Part shown: in pieces, positions 24,803-32,534 of the stretch
Layout: the number at the start of each line of letters is the position of its first letter
Position numbering within the stretch: position 1 is the first letter of the stretch
NCBI GenBank assembly: GCA_902622825.1
Contig: CACNRH010000007.1
Coordinates: forward strand, 1-32,534
Source of the DNA: an uncultured Pelagibacteraceae bacterium
GTDB taxonomy: Bacteria; Pseudomonadota; Alphaproteobacteria; Pelagibacterales; Pelagibacteraceae
Length of the DNA: 32,534 nt
Direction: 5' to 3'
Translations under genes and position numbers: made by a program
The notes under the pieces: model-generated
What the model was told of the DNA's origin: nothing
Seen by the model: the letters and a program-made list of their open reading frames with translations, nothing else
The model's database searches: none

Positions 24803-25729
24803 TCAGTCTTTTTTTATTGGGATAGTTGGATGTCGGGCAGTTGAAGTTACAATATTCTTTTTTAATTTCATCTCCCTCATGACTATATAAAGTCCTGAGG
24901 CTATTATGATTGAATTACCTATATAATTATTGATTGTTGGGATTTCACCGAATACCAAGTAGCCAATGATAACCCCTGCAAAGATTTGAACATATATTAC
25001 GGATCCAAATATAGCTCCTGGTAGGTGCCTGGCAGCATTTATTACCAATATCATTGCTGTCCCTCTAAAAATTCCTGAAATAGCATTTAAAGCTAAGTCA
25101 TTAAAATCCATAACTTTAAAGGAAAAAATAATAAACACGCCTGAGAATAAGATCATTAATATTTTTCCATAAATGACAAATGAAAAAATGCTTTCCTGAT
25201 GACCATATTTTCTTACAATTAGGTAACTAGCGGCTGCACAAACAGGACATAAAAGAGCTATAAATGTATAAGGATCAATACTCGCGCCAAAAGGGTTTAT
25301 TGAAATTAATGTGCCAATTAAACCAAAAATAATTGCTGAAAATCTTTTCCATCTTACTACCTCATTTAAAAAGAAAACTGATCCTATTGTTATGAGTAAA
25401 GGTGTTAAAAAAACAATGCTATACATTGTTACCATTGGCATTAAGTAAAAACCTGTGTAGGCAAAGAAAACTGCTAATGCCATAGTCAAAGATCTAAAAA
25501 AATGAACTTTAAAGTTGGCACCTTTCAGCTTTTTCCAACCGTTTAGAGTTTGCGTGTATAATATAATTGGAATTAAAGCGAACCAGGAATTAACAAAGAT
25601 GATTTGGGTAATTTGGTAATCTTCTGCAATATATTTAACTATTGCATCTTGAGAAACGAATAAGAAATAACCTAAACAGGCAAGAAAAAACTCAGGGAGA
25701 TAATTTTTCTCCGATGTGGATGAACTCAT
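24803..25729 (-). CDS. DMT-superfamily (EamA-like) transporter
   Basis: A 308-residue inner-membrane protein with about ten hydrophobic helices arranged as two EamA repeats, for example FFRSLTMALAVFFAYTGFYL with FLTPLLITIGSVFFLNEVV in the first half and GIFRGTAMILVINAARHLPG with VIIGYLVFGEIP in the second. Relatives export amino acids, metabolites or drugs; the substrate cannot be read from sequence. The start overlaps the phyH stop by one base (TAATG), so the two are translationally coupled. Its stop lies only 11 bp from operator 2 of the fbpA promoter, and no terminator hairpin fits between. Confidence 0.88.
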   Translation of the reverse strand: MSSSTSEKNYLPEFFLACLGYFLFVSQDAIVKYIAEDYQITQIIFVNSWFALIPIILYTQTLNGWKKLKGANFKVHFFRSLTMALAVFFAYTGFYLMPMVTMYSIVFLTPLLITIGSVFFLNEVVRWKRFSAIIFGLIGTLISINPFGASIDPYTFIALLCPVCAAASYLIVRKYGHQESIFSFVIYGKILMILFSGVFIIFSFKVMDFNDLALNAISGIFRGTAMILVINAARHLPGAIFGSVIYVQIFAGVIIGYLVFGEIPTINNYIGNSIIIASGLYIVMREMKLKKNIVTSTARHPTIPIKKD

Positions 25730-26712
25730 TAAATAATATTTGTTAGATCTCTTTTTGAGCCTTTGAAAGTTGGAAGTGGATATTTATATGTCCATTTTCT
25801 TTTTAAACATTTATTTTTAGCTTTTTCCCACAAGGTGATCCACTGTTTGTAAGTATTTACTTTAATATTTTTTTTATTTTTGCTTTTAACTACAAAACTT
25901 GGCAGTGGGTCTCTCCCTGAGTGTTGTCCACTTTTATTAAATCTCAAATCCATACTTATTCTAAAGTTTTTTGAATTGTTTGGTAAAGAACAATGAATTA
26001 AATATTTATTAAGTAAAATTATATCCCCAACATCGGCTTCTAGAGGTATTGTCTTTAGATTATCTATGCTTTTTATACCTTTAATCTCAACTTGTCCTTT
26101 GCTTCCAGTATCATGATTTACAAGACCCAGCTTATGACTATTTTTTACTGCCAACATACACCCATTTTCTATTCTAGTTTTAGTAAATGGTATCCAACAA
26201 GTTACTAATTCTGTTCCTTTTTGACCTTTTTTATTCATAACGCCAGCATCTTGATGCCAAGGCGTTCTTCCAACAAGTCCGTCATGTAAATTCTTTTTCG
26301 CAATACCTTTTTCAGGTTGTTTAATTCTTGAATTTTGACAAGGATTAGAAGAAATTTCTGTACCTAAAATTTTCGAGACTTTTTCAATTATCTTTCTATT
26401 TTTTATTAAAGTAAAAATTGACTGACTTGCAAAAAAGTCGCTATCAACTGTAATATTGTTTTGAGGAAGTCTTATATTAAAGTATTGATCTAATTCAGGA
26501 ATACCTAATCTCACCAAATATGAATATTTTCTTTTAAAATTTAAATTTAAAACTCTTTTTTTATCTTTTTTTGAAACAAATCTATGAACTAATCTGTTCA
26601 TGATAAAAGCCATATCGTTTAAGATAGGTTCTAAATCTAATTTGTAATCTAAAACATTTTTTATTCTTACAAACCCATTTTTATCGAATTCTTTTTTGAT
26701 ATTTTTATACAT
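25729..26712 (-). CDS. Phytanoyl-CoA dioxygenase (PhyH)-family Fe(II)/2-oxoglutarate oxygenase
   Basis: A 327-residue non-haem iron oxygenase. The facial triad is visible as His153-x-Asp155 in TPWHQDAG and His240 in NKYLIHCSLP, with Arg251 (NFRISMDLRF) as the likely 2-oxoglutarate ligand. The N-terminal FDKNGFVRIKNVL is the usual PhyH opening. Bacterial members hydroxylate amino acids, ectoine, phosphonates and other small molecules; I cannot name the substrate. It follows livG across 38 bp on the same strand and is coupled to the DMT exporter. The arrangement transporter, oxygenase, exporter could reflect uptake and modification of one compound, but that is inference. Confidence 0.85.
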   Translation of the reverse strand: MYKNIKKEFDKNGFVRIKNVLDYKLDLEPILNDMAFIMNRLVHRFVSKKDKKRVLNLNFKRKYSYLVRLGIPELDQYFNIRLPQNNITVDSDFFASQSIFTLIKNRKIIEKVSKILGTEISSNPCQNSRIKQPEKGIAKKNLHDGLVGRTPWHQDAGVMNKKGQKGTELVTCWIPFTKTRIENGCMLAVKNSHKLGLVNHDTGSKGQVEIKGIKSIDNLKTIPLEADVGDIILLNKYLIHCSLPNNSKNFRISMDLRFNKSGQHSGRDPLPSFVVKSKNKKNIKVNTYKQWITLWEKAKNKCLKRKWTYKYPLPTFKGSKRDLTNII

Positions 26713-26750
26713 TGAGTAATAGATTATTAATAAATCTTATCAAATTTCTT

Positions 26751-27548
26751 TTAGACCGCAAGCGCTTTTCTCATTTCCTCATCATTCATCTTCTTGCCTA
26801 AATAAGCCTCTATTACCGCATTATCGTCTTTAACTTGACTAGGTGTTCCCTCGGCTATCTTTTGTCCATGATCAAGAACTGTAACGGTGTTACAGGTATC
26901 CATAACTACTTTTAAAATGTGCTCTATAATAATAAGTGTTAATCCATACTTGTCTTTTAATTGCATAATTATCTTCATAAGATTATCAACATTTACTGGA
27001 GATAGTCCTGCTGCAGGTTCATCCAACATCAATAATTTTGGTTTCATGGCTATTGCTCTAGCTAAAACTAACAAGCGTCTTTGACCGCCAGATAACTCAC
27101 TTGCGTTTAATTCAGCATAATCAGCGAGTCCTACAAAGGATAAAAGTTCCATCATTTCATCTTTGATTTCTTTTTCTTGATCCCATATTTTTTTTCTTCC
27201 AATTACAGCGTCAAAAAATTTATATTTTACTCTAGTGTGATAACCGGACATTACATTATTTATTACTGACATATCTTGATAAAGTCTCAAAAGTTGGAAA
27301 GTTCTAGATAAACCTAATGCTCCAATTTTATGTGGCGGTTCATTGGTAATATCGTGACCGTCAAATTCAATGTAACTACCAGGATCTGGATCGTAAACCC
27401 CGGACACTAAATTAAAAAAAGTACTTTTTCCTGAACCATTCGGACCGATTATTCCTCTGATTTCTCCAGCTGGTAACTCAAAATCAACTTTATCAATGGC
27501 TTTTAAACCACCGAAAGCTTTCATCAAATTTTTTGTTTTAAGTAACAT
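26751..27548 (-). CDS. livG: Liv-type branched-chain amino-acid ABC transporter, ATP-binding subunit G
   Basis: One of two ATPases of the HAAT (branched-chain amino acid/amide/urea) transporter class. The 265-residue protein has Walker A GPNGSGKST (residues 35-43), the LivG-type GLSRTFQLLRLYQDMSVINNV, signature LSGGQRRLLVLARAI, Walker B LLMLDEPAAGLS, and the H-loop IIEHILKVVMD. The start overlaps the livM stop by one base. It pairs with livF, which lies on the other arm of the locus. Confidence 0.93.
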   Translation of the reverse strand: MLLKTKNLMKAFGGLKAIDKVDFELPAGEIRGIIGPNGSGKSTFFNLVSGVYDPDPGSYIEFDGHDITNEPPHKIGALGLSRTFQLLRLYQDMSVINNVMSGYHTRVKYKFFDAVIGRKKIWDQEKEIKDEMMELLSFVGLADYAELNASELSGGQRRLLVLARAIAMKPKLLMLDEPAAGLSPVNVDNLMKIIMQLKDKYGLTLIIIEHILKVVMDTCNTVTVLDHGQKIAEGTPSQVKDDNAVIEAYLGKKMNDEEMRKALAV

Positions 27549-28537
27549 TACTTACCTTCTTCAACTTTCTTTTTTTTAAATCTTTTATCTATGAATATCT
27601 TATCTATAAATCCACCAATTCCTTTTGGCATGAATAAAATTGTTAAAACGATTGTTAAGCCAAATATAAATAATTGATATTCATAAAGAGGACGAGTTAA
27701 ATCATAGACAATTGTAATTATTATTGCCCCTATTATTCCTCCCCAAATGTGGCCTAGGCCTCCGAAAACAACCATTGCTAAAAAAGTAACCATCTCAATT
27801 ACTGTGTAGTTATTTGGATGAATATATCCTGGTGGAAGGTGTGCGTAGACAGCTCCGGCAGCTCCAGCAAACATTGCACTTAATATAAATGCTAAAATTT
27901 TGTATTTTTTTATATCAATTCCGGATGCAGCTGCAGATATTGGATCTTCTCTTACCGACATAAATGCTCTTCCAATAGAAGATTTTAAAATACTGTAAGA
28001 AAAGTAAACTGCTATTAACATAACTGGCATCGAGATATAATAATATTTATCGGGAGTATCAAAGGGTACTCCAAAAATCACGGGTTGAGAAATACTTGAA
28101 ATTCCATATGTCGAACCAAAAAATTCTCCATTCTCGATAAATAATCTTATGGCTTCTCCCCCTCCTAATGTGGCCAAGGCTAAATAAGGACCTTCAAGTC
28201 TAAAGGACGGAATCCCGAAAGCTATTCCAAATAAACCTGTAACTATAATTGCAGCTGGCAAGGTTAACCACAAGTCAGAGCCTAAATACATGAACATACA
28301 TCCAGCTGTGTATGAACCAACCGCATATAGACCAACATGTCCAACGGTAACTTGACCGCAATAGCCTTTAACAATATTTAGTCCCGCAGCAACTATTATA
28401 TTAACAAATATTAAGCTTGATAAATGTGATTGATACAAGTCTGTAAAAAAAATTGTTGGTACACATAAAAGAACTAGATAAGCAATGATAAATCCAAGAA
28501 ATGGATACTGGCTGATTACTTTTTTAAATTTTTCCAT
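27548..28537 (-). CDS. livM: Liv-type ABC transporter, permease subunit M
   Basis: Inner-membrane permease that pairs with LivH. The 329-residue, highly hydrophobic protein has the LivM hallmarks NIVKGYCGQVTVGHVGLYAVG, FRLEGPYLALATLGGGEAIR, AFMSVREDPISAAASGIDIKKYK (the cytoplasmic ATPase-contact loop), and MVVFGGLGHIWGGIIGAIII. The basic tail KRFKKKKVEEGK is cytoplasmic. It follows livJ across an 82-bp spacer containing a strong hairpin and is coupled to livG by a one-base overlap. Confidence 0.93.
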   Translation of the reverse strand: MEKFKKVISQYPFLGFIIAYLVLLCVPTIFFTDLYQSHLSSLIFVNIIVAAGLNIVKGYCGQVTVGHVGLYAVGSYTAGCMFMYLGSDLWLTLPAAIIVTGLFGIAFGIPSFRLEGPYLALATLGGGEAIRLFIENGEFFGSTYGISSISQPVIFGVPFDTPDKYYYISMPVMLIAVYFSYSILKSSIGRAFMSVREDPISAAASGIDIKKYKILAFILSAMFAGAAGAVYAHLPPGYIHPNNYTVIEMVTFLAMVVFGGLGHIWGGIIGAIIITIVYDLTRPLYEYQLFIFGLTIVLTILFMPKGIGGFIDKIFIDKRFKKKKVEEGK

Positions 28538-28579
28538 TTTCTTGCTCTTTTTTTTATTAAATTTCTCTTAAGATTATAA

Positions 28580-28606
28580 ATGAGCGGTGCTTTATACACC
28601 GCTCAT
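28580..28606 (-). other. Intercistronic hairpin after livJ
   Basis: A perfect 10-bp GC-containing stem, ATGAGCGGTG and CACCGCTCAT, encloses a 7-nt loop (28590-28596). It begins 13 nt after the livJ stop and lies 42 nt before livM. The minus-strand RNA continues UUUAUAAUCU, not a long U-run, so it may be a weak terminator or an RNA-stabilising hairpin. It parallels the hairpins after aapJ and fbpA. Confidence 0.8.
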
Positions 28607-28619
28607 CAATTTTTAGAAA

Positions 28620-29816
28620 TTATAGACCGTCACTAGGGTTAAATGTAACCGTACCAGCAACTGCTGTTTTCCAGTTTTTTCCACCTCTTGAGTATTTGAT
28701 CATAACTGGTGTTTTGTTACCATCTCTACACTCTGGTGAACCATTCGCACAAAAACTAATTGGTCCTGAAGCTAGTCCAGTAAAATTAGTTATTCCAGCG
28801 ATAGCATCTCTGACAGCGTTTCTATCAGCGGCTAAATCACCAGAAAACTTAGCAGAAGCTTTTGTCAATGCTGGTTTAAGCATATCTAAAAGATCTTGCA
28901 TTTGTGAAAAGTCGTGACCTGGTGTAACGCCATAAGTACTTTTGATCTTCTTCACAAATTTTTTAGCGATTGGTCTTGTGTCTGAAGCAGCGAAAGCAGC
29001 TGAGTAAACAACTCCAACTGCAGCTTTACCTGCGTTTGTTGGCACTTCTACTTTTGAAGCTACTGAGTTTGCTACTCTGTGAACGCTTTTTGGTATTCCA
29101 ACTTCATATGATTGAACAAGCATACGAACTGTCTCATCAACTAGACCAGATAAAACTATTACGTCTGGATTAGTAGCTTTAGCTTTCATTAAGTAAGATC
29201 TAAAGTCAGTTTCTTTTTCTCCGGCTTGAACTGCATAAGTTGGTTCAACTCCGTACTCGTCTTTCATAAATTGAATCATCTCTTTAGCAAAAACCATGCT
29301 GGCTTGGTCAGGAACATAGATATACGCTATCTTCTTTCCTTGTTGCTCAGCAGTGAATTTACCTTGTACAAGTTTATAAAATCTAGAAGATACTGGTACT
29401 CTAAATATATATTCACTTCCCTGCATTGTGATTTTAGAACTTGTTGAGTGAGGTATAATTTGCGGAACTTTTGCTTTAGTTATAACTGGAACCATTGGTA
29501 ATGTTACAGAACTACAGCTTGATCCGATTATTACGTGAACTTTGTCTTGGTAGGCAAGTTTAGTAGCATTTGCTACTCCTTTTTCTGATTTACACTCATC
29601 GTTATAGAGAATTAAATCAATTTTTCTACCATTGATACCGCCTTCTTTATTCCACATCTCTACAGTATCAGTTATTAATTCACCGTGCTTATATCCAACA
29701 TCTGATAACATTCTAAATGAAACACCAATTTTGATGTCATTTGCCTGTGCTATTGATGATAGGGCTAATCCAGCAGTGAACACTAGTGTTGAAAAAATAA
29801 TTTTTAATTTTTTCAT
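28620..29816 (-). CDS. livJ: Liv-type ABC transporter, periplasmic substrate-binding protein
   Basis: Periplasmic type I binding protein of the HAAT class. The 398-residue protein starts with a signal peptide (MKKLKIIFSTLVFTAGLALS...AQA) and continues DIKIGVSFRMLSDVGYKHGE, EGGINGRKIDLILYNDECKS, IIGSSCSSVTLPMVPVITKA, PQIIPHSTSS, and YIFRVPVSSRFYKLVQGKF. The pocket region differs from textbook LivJ, so the ligand could be a branched-chain amino acid, another amino acid, an amide or an aromatic acid. It leads livJ-M-G, with AGAGGGG as ribosome site. A 112-bp spacer separates it from the divergent livF. Confidence 0.9.
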   Translation of the reverse strand: MKKLKIIFSTLVFTAGLALSSIAQANDIKIGVSFRMLSDVGYKHGELITDTVEMWNKEGGINGRKIDLILYNDECKSEKGVANATKLAYQDKVHVIIGSSCSSVTLPMVPVITKAKVPQIIPHSTSSKITMQGSEYIFRVPVSSRFYKLVQGKFTAEQQGKKIAYIYVPDQASMVFAKEMIQFMKDEYGVEPTYAVQAGEKETDFRSYLMKAKATNPDVIVLSGLVDETVRMLVQSYEVGIPKSVHRVANSVASKVEVPTNAGKAAVGVVYSAAFAASDTRPIAKKFVKKIKSTYGVTPGHDFSQMQDLLDMLKPALTKASAKFSGDLAADRNAVRDAIAGITNFTGLASGPISFCANGSPECRDGNKTPVMIKYSRGGKNWKTAVAGTVTFNPSDGL

Positions 29817-29861
29817 ATTCCCCTCTTTCTTTTTTAATTTATAATCCTCCGGCGTTTTTTA

Positions 29862-29890
29862 TTGACGGCGAAGAACAAATTTAATTAAAT
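29862..29890 (+). promoter_or_regulatory. Possible promoter for livF-livH in the divergent spacer
   Basis: TTGACG (29862-29867) and TTAAAT (29885-29890) are separated by 17 bp and could drive livF, whose ATG is at 29929. A TATAAA-like -10 for the opposite direction (livJ) lies near 29841-29846 without a convincing -35. The 112-bp spacer must serve both arms. The call is tentative in such AT-rich DNA. Confidence 0.35.
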
Positions 29891-29928
29891 ACATTTAATA
29901 AAATATAGAATTTTAAATCAAGTATTAT

Positions 29929-30654
29929 ATGCTTAAAATTAACGGTCTAATTTCTGGGTACGGCTCTGTGCAAATTTTAAATGGTGCAAACATGAAAGTG
30001 GATGCACAATCTATAGTTGCATTACTAGGTGGAAATGGCACAGGTAAATCTACAATCCTTAAAGCTTGTTCAGGATTAATCAGATCATGGAGTGGAAGCA
30101 TAAGTTTCAACGGTGAGGAAATTCATAATAATCCTCCTCACAAAATCGTAGAGAAAGGTTTAGTTCAGGTAACTCAAGGTAAAGATGTATTTCCGGCTAT
30201 GTCGGTTATAGAAAATTTGAGATTGGGTGGTTTTGTTTTGAATTCAAAAAAAAAATTAGAAGATAATCTTCAAAAGGTTTTTAATTACTTTCCAAGATTA
30301 GATGAAAGAAAAAATCAACTAGCGGCAACGCTATCAGGTGGTGAATTGCAAATGCTTTGTATTGGTAGAGGGCTTATGTCTAATCCCAAGATGATAATGT
30401 TAGATGAACCAAGTGCAGCTTTAGCTCCTCAAATAGTTTTGGATATTTTTAAGAACATAAATAGAATTAGAAAAGACGGCCTTACAGTATTAGTAGTAGA
30501 ACAAAATGTAAGAATGGCATTATTGTTAGCTGATTATGGTTATGTAATCAAAGATGGTGTTATAAAAGTTGAGGGTGATTCTAAAAAACTGATGTACGAT
30601 GATACTGTAAAAGACTCTTATCTAGGAGGCGGAGGAACTACTGCTAATGTTTAA
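29929..30654 (+). CDS. livF: Liv-type ABC transporter, ATP-binding subunit F
   Basis: Second ATPase of the Liv transporter. The 241-residue protein has a variant Walker A GGNGTGKST (residues 34-42; LivF usually has GPNGAGKST or GRNGVGKTT), LVQVTQGKDVFPAMSVIENL, signature LSGGELQMLCIGRGL (usual form LSGGEQQM), Walker B MIMLDEPSAALAP and VVEQNVRMAL. Gly-for-Pro and Leu-for-Gln are mild changes that leave the catalytic residues intact. It overlaps livH by 8 bp and lies on the arm opposite livJ-M-G. Confidence 0.92.
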   Translation: MLKINGLISGYGSVQILNGANMKVDAQSIVALLGGNGTGKSTILKACSGLIRSWSGSISFNGEEIHNNPPHKIVEKGLVQVTQGKDVFPAMSVIENLRLGGFVLNSKKKLEDNLQKVFNYFPRLDERKNQLAATLSGGELQMLCIGRGLMSNPKMIMLDEPSAALAPQIVLDIFKNINRIRKDGLTVLVVEQNVRMALLLADYGYVIKDGVIKVEGDSKKLMYDDTVKDSYLGGGGTTANV

Positions 30655-31684
30655 AACATTTAAATTTACAAGAAAAGTTGAAAATACTTTAATGTTATTA
30701 TTTACAGCTATCTTCTTAGTTTATATTAGCTTAAGCCCTGACATGAACATTGATTCATTAAAAGGAGTTTTAATAATTGGTGTTACTGTTGGAATTATCT
30801 ACGGCTTAGTAGCAGTGGGGATATCTCTTATTTATACCGGTTTAGATGTTGTAAATTTTTCTCACGGAGAATTTTTTATGATAGGTGCCTTTACTGGCTT
30901 AACAGTTTACAACTTTCTTGTAGATGGTGAGTTAATTTACGCAATTTTTCCTGAAGCTTACGGAGTTGTTGGTTACGTAATTGGATTATTTTTTGCCTTT
31001 GTATTAATGGGTCTCTTTGGAGTTTTAATAGAGAGAATATTTTTAAGACCATTAACAAAAAAAGGAGGTGGTTACACTGTAGCAGGTATGGGTATTATTA
31101 TTTGTGGGTTTGGTCTTTCAGTAATATTACAAAATGTTGCCTATATAATTTGGAATCCGACTGCCCACCCTTTCCACGCTGACTTAGGACTACCCATCAA
31201 TATTGCTGGAATAACTTTACCGATGACTTATTTATGGATGTTGGTGACTGGATTTGTAGTAGCGGGCGCTCTCTACTTTTTTCTTAATAAAACTAAAATG
31301 GGATTGGGAGTAAGAGCTGTGGCATTCTCAAAGGATATTTCAAATTTGGTTGGAATTAACGTTCCTCTTTATATTTCTATTATATTTGGTATTGCATGCG
31401 CACTTGCTGGAATAGCAGGAACCCTGGTTGGTCCAACTTATCAGGTGGTTGTTTATATGGGTTATATTATTCTACTAAAGGCATTTGCATCTGCAGTGGT
31501 AGGTGGTTTTGGTAGTCTACCTGGTGCAATTGTAGGAGGTTTTACCGTAGGGTTATTTGAAACTGCTTGCTCATTTTTTATATCAGGAAGTCACAAGGAT
31601 GCTTATGCATTTTTACTAATGGTAGTCGTCTTATTGATTAAACCAACTGGTTTCTTTGGCGTTCAGGTCAAAATGAAAGCATAA
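30647..31684 (+). CDS. livH: Liv-type ABC transporter, permease subunit H
   Basis: Inner-membrane permease partner of LivM. The 345-residue protein has an N-terminal extension with an extra hydrophobic segment (about residues 13-30) before the LivH core: GIIYGLVAVGISLIYTGLDV, NFSHGEFFMIGAF, IERIFLRPL, MGLGVRAVAFSKDISNLVGI and FASAVVGGFGSLPGAIVGG. Typical LivH is about 290-310 residues, so the extension accounts for the length. The stop overlaps the next start by one base (TAATG). Confidence 0.93.
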   Translation: MFKTFKFTRKVENTLMLLFTAIFLVYISLSPDMNIDSLKGVLIIGVTVGIIYGLVAVGISLIYTGLDVVNFSHGEFFMIGAFTGLTVYNFLVDGELIYAIFPEAYGVVGYVIGLFFAFVLMGLFGVLIERIFLRPLTKKGGGYTVAGMGIIICGFGLSVILQNVAYIIWNPTAHPFHADLGLPINIAGITLPMTYLWMLVTGFVVAGALYFFLNKTKMGLGVRAVAFSKDISNLVGINVPLYISIIFGIACALAGIAGTLVGPTYQVVVYMGYIILLKAFASAVVGGFGSLPGAIVGGFTVGLFETACSFFISGSHKDAYAFLLMVVVLLIKPTGFFGVQVKMKA

Positions 31685-32534
31685 TGATAAAAAAAGATAC
31701 AAAAGTTGCAGTGCTAGGAGCCGGCGCCATGGGATGCTTATTCGGAGGTTTACTTGCTGAAAAAGGCCTAGACGTAGTTCTTATAGATGTTTGGAAAGAA
31801 CATGTTAATGAAATTAATAACAAGGGTTTAAAAATGATGGGTCATGGTGGAGATCGAACCATTAAAATTAAAGCTACCACAGAACCACAAACATTAAAGC
31901 CGGTTGATGCAATAATTATAATGTGCAAGGCAACAGCTTTGGAACAGGCTTTAACTAACTCAAGAAATATTATTGGTGAAAAAACAATGCTTATGTCTTT
32001 TCAAAATGGAATAGGTCATGAAGAAATAATGCAAAATATTGCAGGTAAAGATAAAGTTTTGGGAGGATCAACAACCCAAGCTTCAAGTATTCAAGGACCT
32101 GGGATTATTCAAAATCATGCAAGTTTACCTTCTTGGATCGGTGAATATGACGGCGGACACAGTGATAGGGTTAAAAATCTTGCCGAGACTTTTACTGCAC
32201 ACGGACTAGAAACTATAGCTGAGGATAATATTAGAAGAAGAAAATGGATGAAATTATTCGCTCTTACTGCAATAGGACCTCTTTCAGCAATTTTTGATTT
32301 ACATCACACTGATCTATATATTTCAAATAAGAATCAAAAAATGTCTAGAAAATTAGGTACTGATATAATTTTAGAGACAAGAGAAGTTGCGAAAGCAGAC
32401 GGTGTAGAAGTTAGCGAAAAGGATTGTTTAGAAATGTTTAATAGAATTGTTGACTCTAGACAAACGAATAAATCATCTATGGCCTTTGATGTGTTAAAAA
32501 GTAGAAAGACCGAAATAGATTTTATTAGTGGTGC
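31684..32534 (+). CDS. Ketopantoate-reductase-family dehydrogenase, N-terminal 283 residues (gene runs off the right edge)
   Basis: NAD(P)H-dependent reductase of the PanE/ApbA fold. It starts MIKKDTKVAVLGAGAMGCLF with the Rossmann GxGxxG, followed by MCKATALEQAL and SFQNGIGHEE, and the family lysine at Lys190 in KWMKLFALTAIGPLSA. In authentic PanE that segment reads K-L-x-x-N-x-x-x-N-P-L-T-A, and both asparagines help bind ketopantoate; here they are Leu194 and Gly198. The enzyme may therefore reduce a different 2-oxo acid, and I give no gene symbol. It is coupled to livH by a TAATG overlap. The C-terminal end is outside the window, so the catalytic Glu cannot be checked. Confidence 0.84.
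   Translation, partial: MIKKDTKVAVLGAGAMGCLFGGLLAEKGLDVVLIDVWKEHVNEINNKGLKMMGHGGDRTIKIKATTEPQTLKPVDAIIIMCKATALEQALTNSRNIIGEKTMLMSFQNGIGHEEIMQNIAGKDKVLGGSTTQASSIQGPGIIQNHASLPSWIGEYDGGHSDRVKNLAETFTAHGLETIAEDNIRRRKWMKLFALTAIGPLSAIFDLHHTDLYISNKNQKMSRKLGTDIILETREVAKADGVEVSEKDCLEMFNRIVDSRQTNKSSMAFDVLKSRKTEIDFISG

Noticed and set aside
26713-26750. Short spacer between the PhyH gene and livG with AGATT/AATCT
   Set aside because: Only 5 bp of A/T-rich pairing; no promoter or terminator can be supported.
28970-29173. Leucine-rich plus-strand 67-codon frame
   Set aside because: It is the antisense shadow of livJ; the leucine run comes from Ala/Ser/Lys codons of livJ read in reverse.
1-32534. CRISPR arrays, insertion sequences, integrase or phage genes
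   Set aside because: No spaced direct repeats, transposase or integrase motifs were seen. tRNA genes at 8530-8726 and 20244-20320 have no integrase or repeated tRNA 3' end nearby that would mark an integrated island.

Overview
The window is AT-rich, densely coded DNA that looks like a chromosome segment of a free-living SAR11-type alphaproteobacterium (Pelagibacterales, 'Candidatus Pelagibacter'-like). The assignment rests on three things: lysine/isoleucine/asparagine-rich proteins from low-GC DNA, spacers mostly under 50 bp with many 1-11 bp gene overlaps, and gene content (the general L-amino-acid transporter Aap, a Liv-type transporter, an Fbp-type iron transporter, and the alphaproteobacterial argS-dgt/erpA-xthA arrangement). 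I see no insertion sequence, prophage, CRISPR array, rRNA or plasmid gene. No gene-free stretch exceeds 300 bp; the longest is the 196-bp spacer 15214-15409.

Layout. 1-2867: argS (cut by the window edge) and dgt on the minus strand, with erpA and xthA divergent. 2860-8431: a minus-strand run read valS, ilvD, manC. 8530-9093: tRNA-Cys and tRNA-Asn, then a convergent XRE-family regulator. 9257-10951: an exported protein of unknown function head-to-head with a cysteine synthase, 12 bp between start codons. 10946-15213: the aapJ-Q-M-P amino-acid ABC operon. 15410-15850: a tautomerase-superfamily enzyme resembling cis-3-chloroacrylic acid dehalogenase. 15854-20200: a minus-strand run read DUF4396 membrane protein, PQQ-type sugar dehydrogenase, gshA, gshB, trmB. 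20244-20320: tRNA-Arg. 20339-24720: an iron(III) ABC operon (fbpA, a flavodoxin-domain protein, fbpB, fbpC) behind a promoter with two Fur-like palindromes. 24803-26712: a DMT-family exporter and a PhyH-type dioxygenase. 26751-31684: a Liv-type transporter split into two divergent arms (livJ-M-G minus, livF-H plus). 31684-end: a ketopantoate-reductase-family dehydrogenase, cut by the window edge.

How it works together. Three complete uptake systems (amino acids, ferric iron, branched-chain amino acids or related substrates) dominate the window. In each, the binding-protein gene comes first and a strong hairpin begins 11-13 nt after its stop codon, which would let binding protein be made in excess of membrane components. 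The iron operon has an iron-repression architecture and carries a flavodoxin that looks like a shortened sulfite-reductase-type flavoprotein. Housekeeping genes cover tRNA charging (argS, valS), tRNA modification (trmB), nucleotide and DNA maintenance (dgt, xthA), Fe-S maturation (erpA), valine/isoleucine synthesis (ilvD), cysteine synthesis (cysK) and glutathione synthesis (gshA, gshB).

Limits: all calls come from reading the sequence and from remembered family motifs. No alignment, folding or database search was run.
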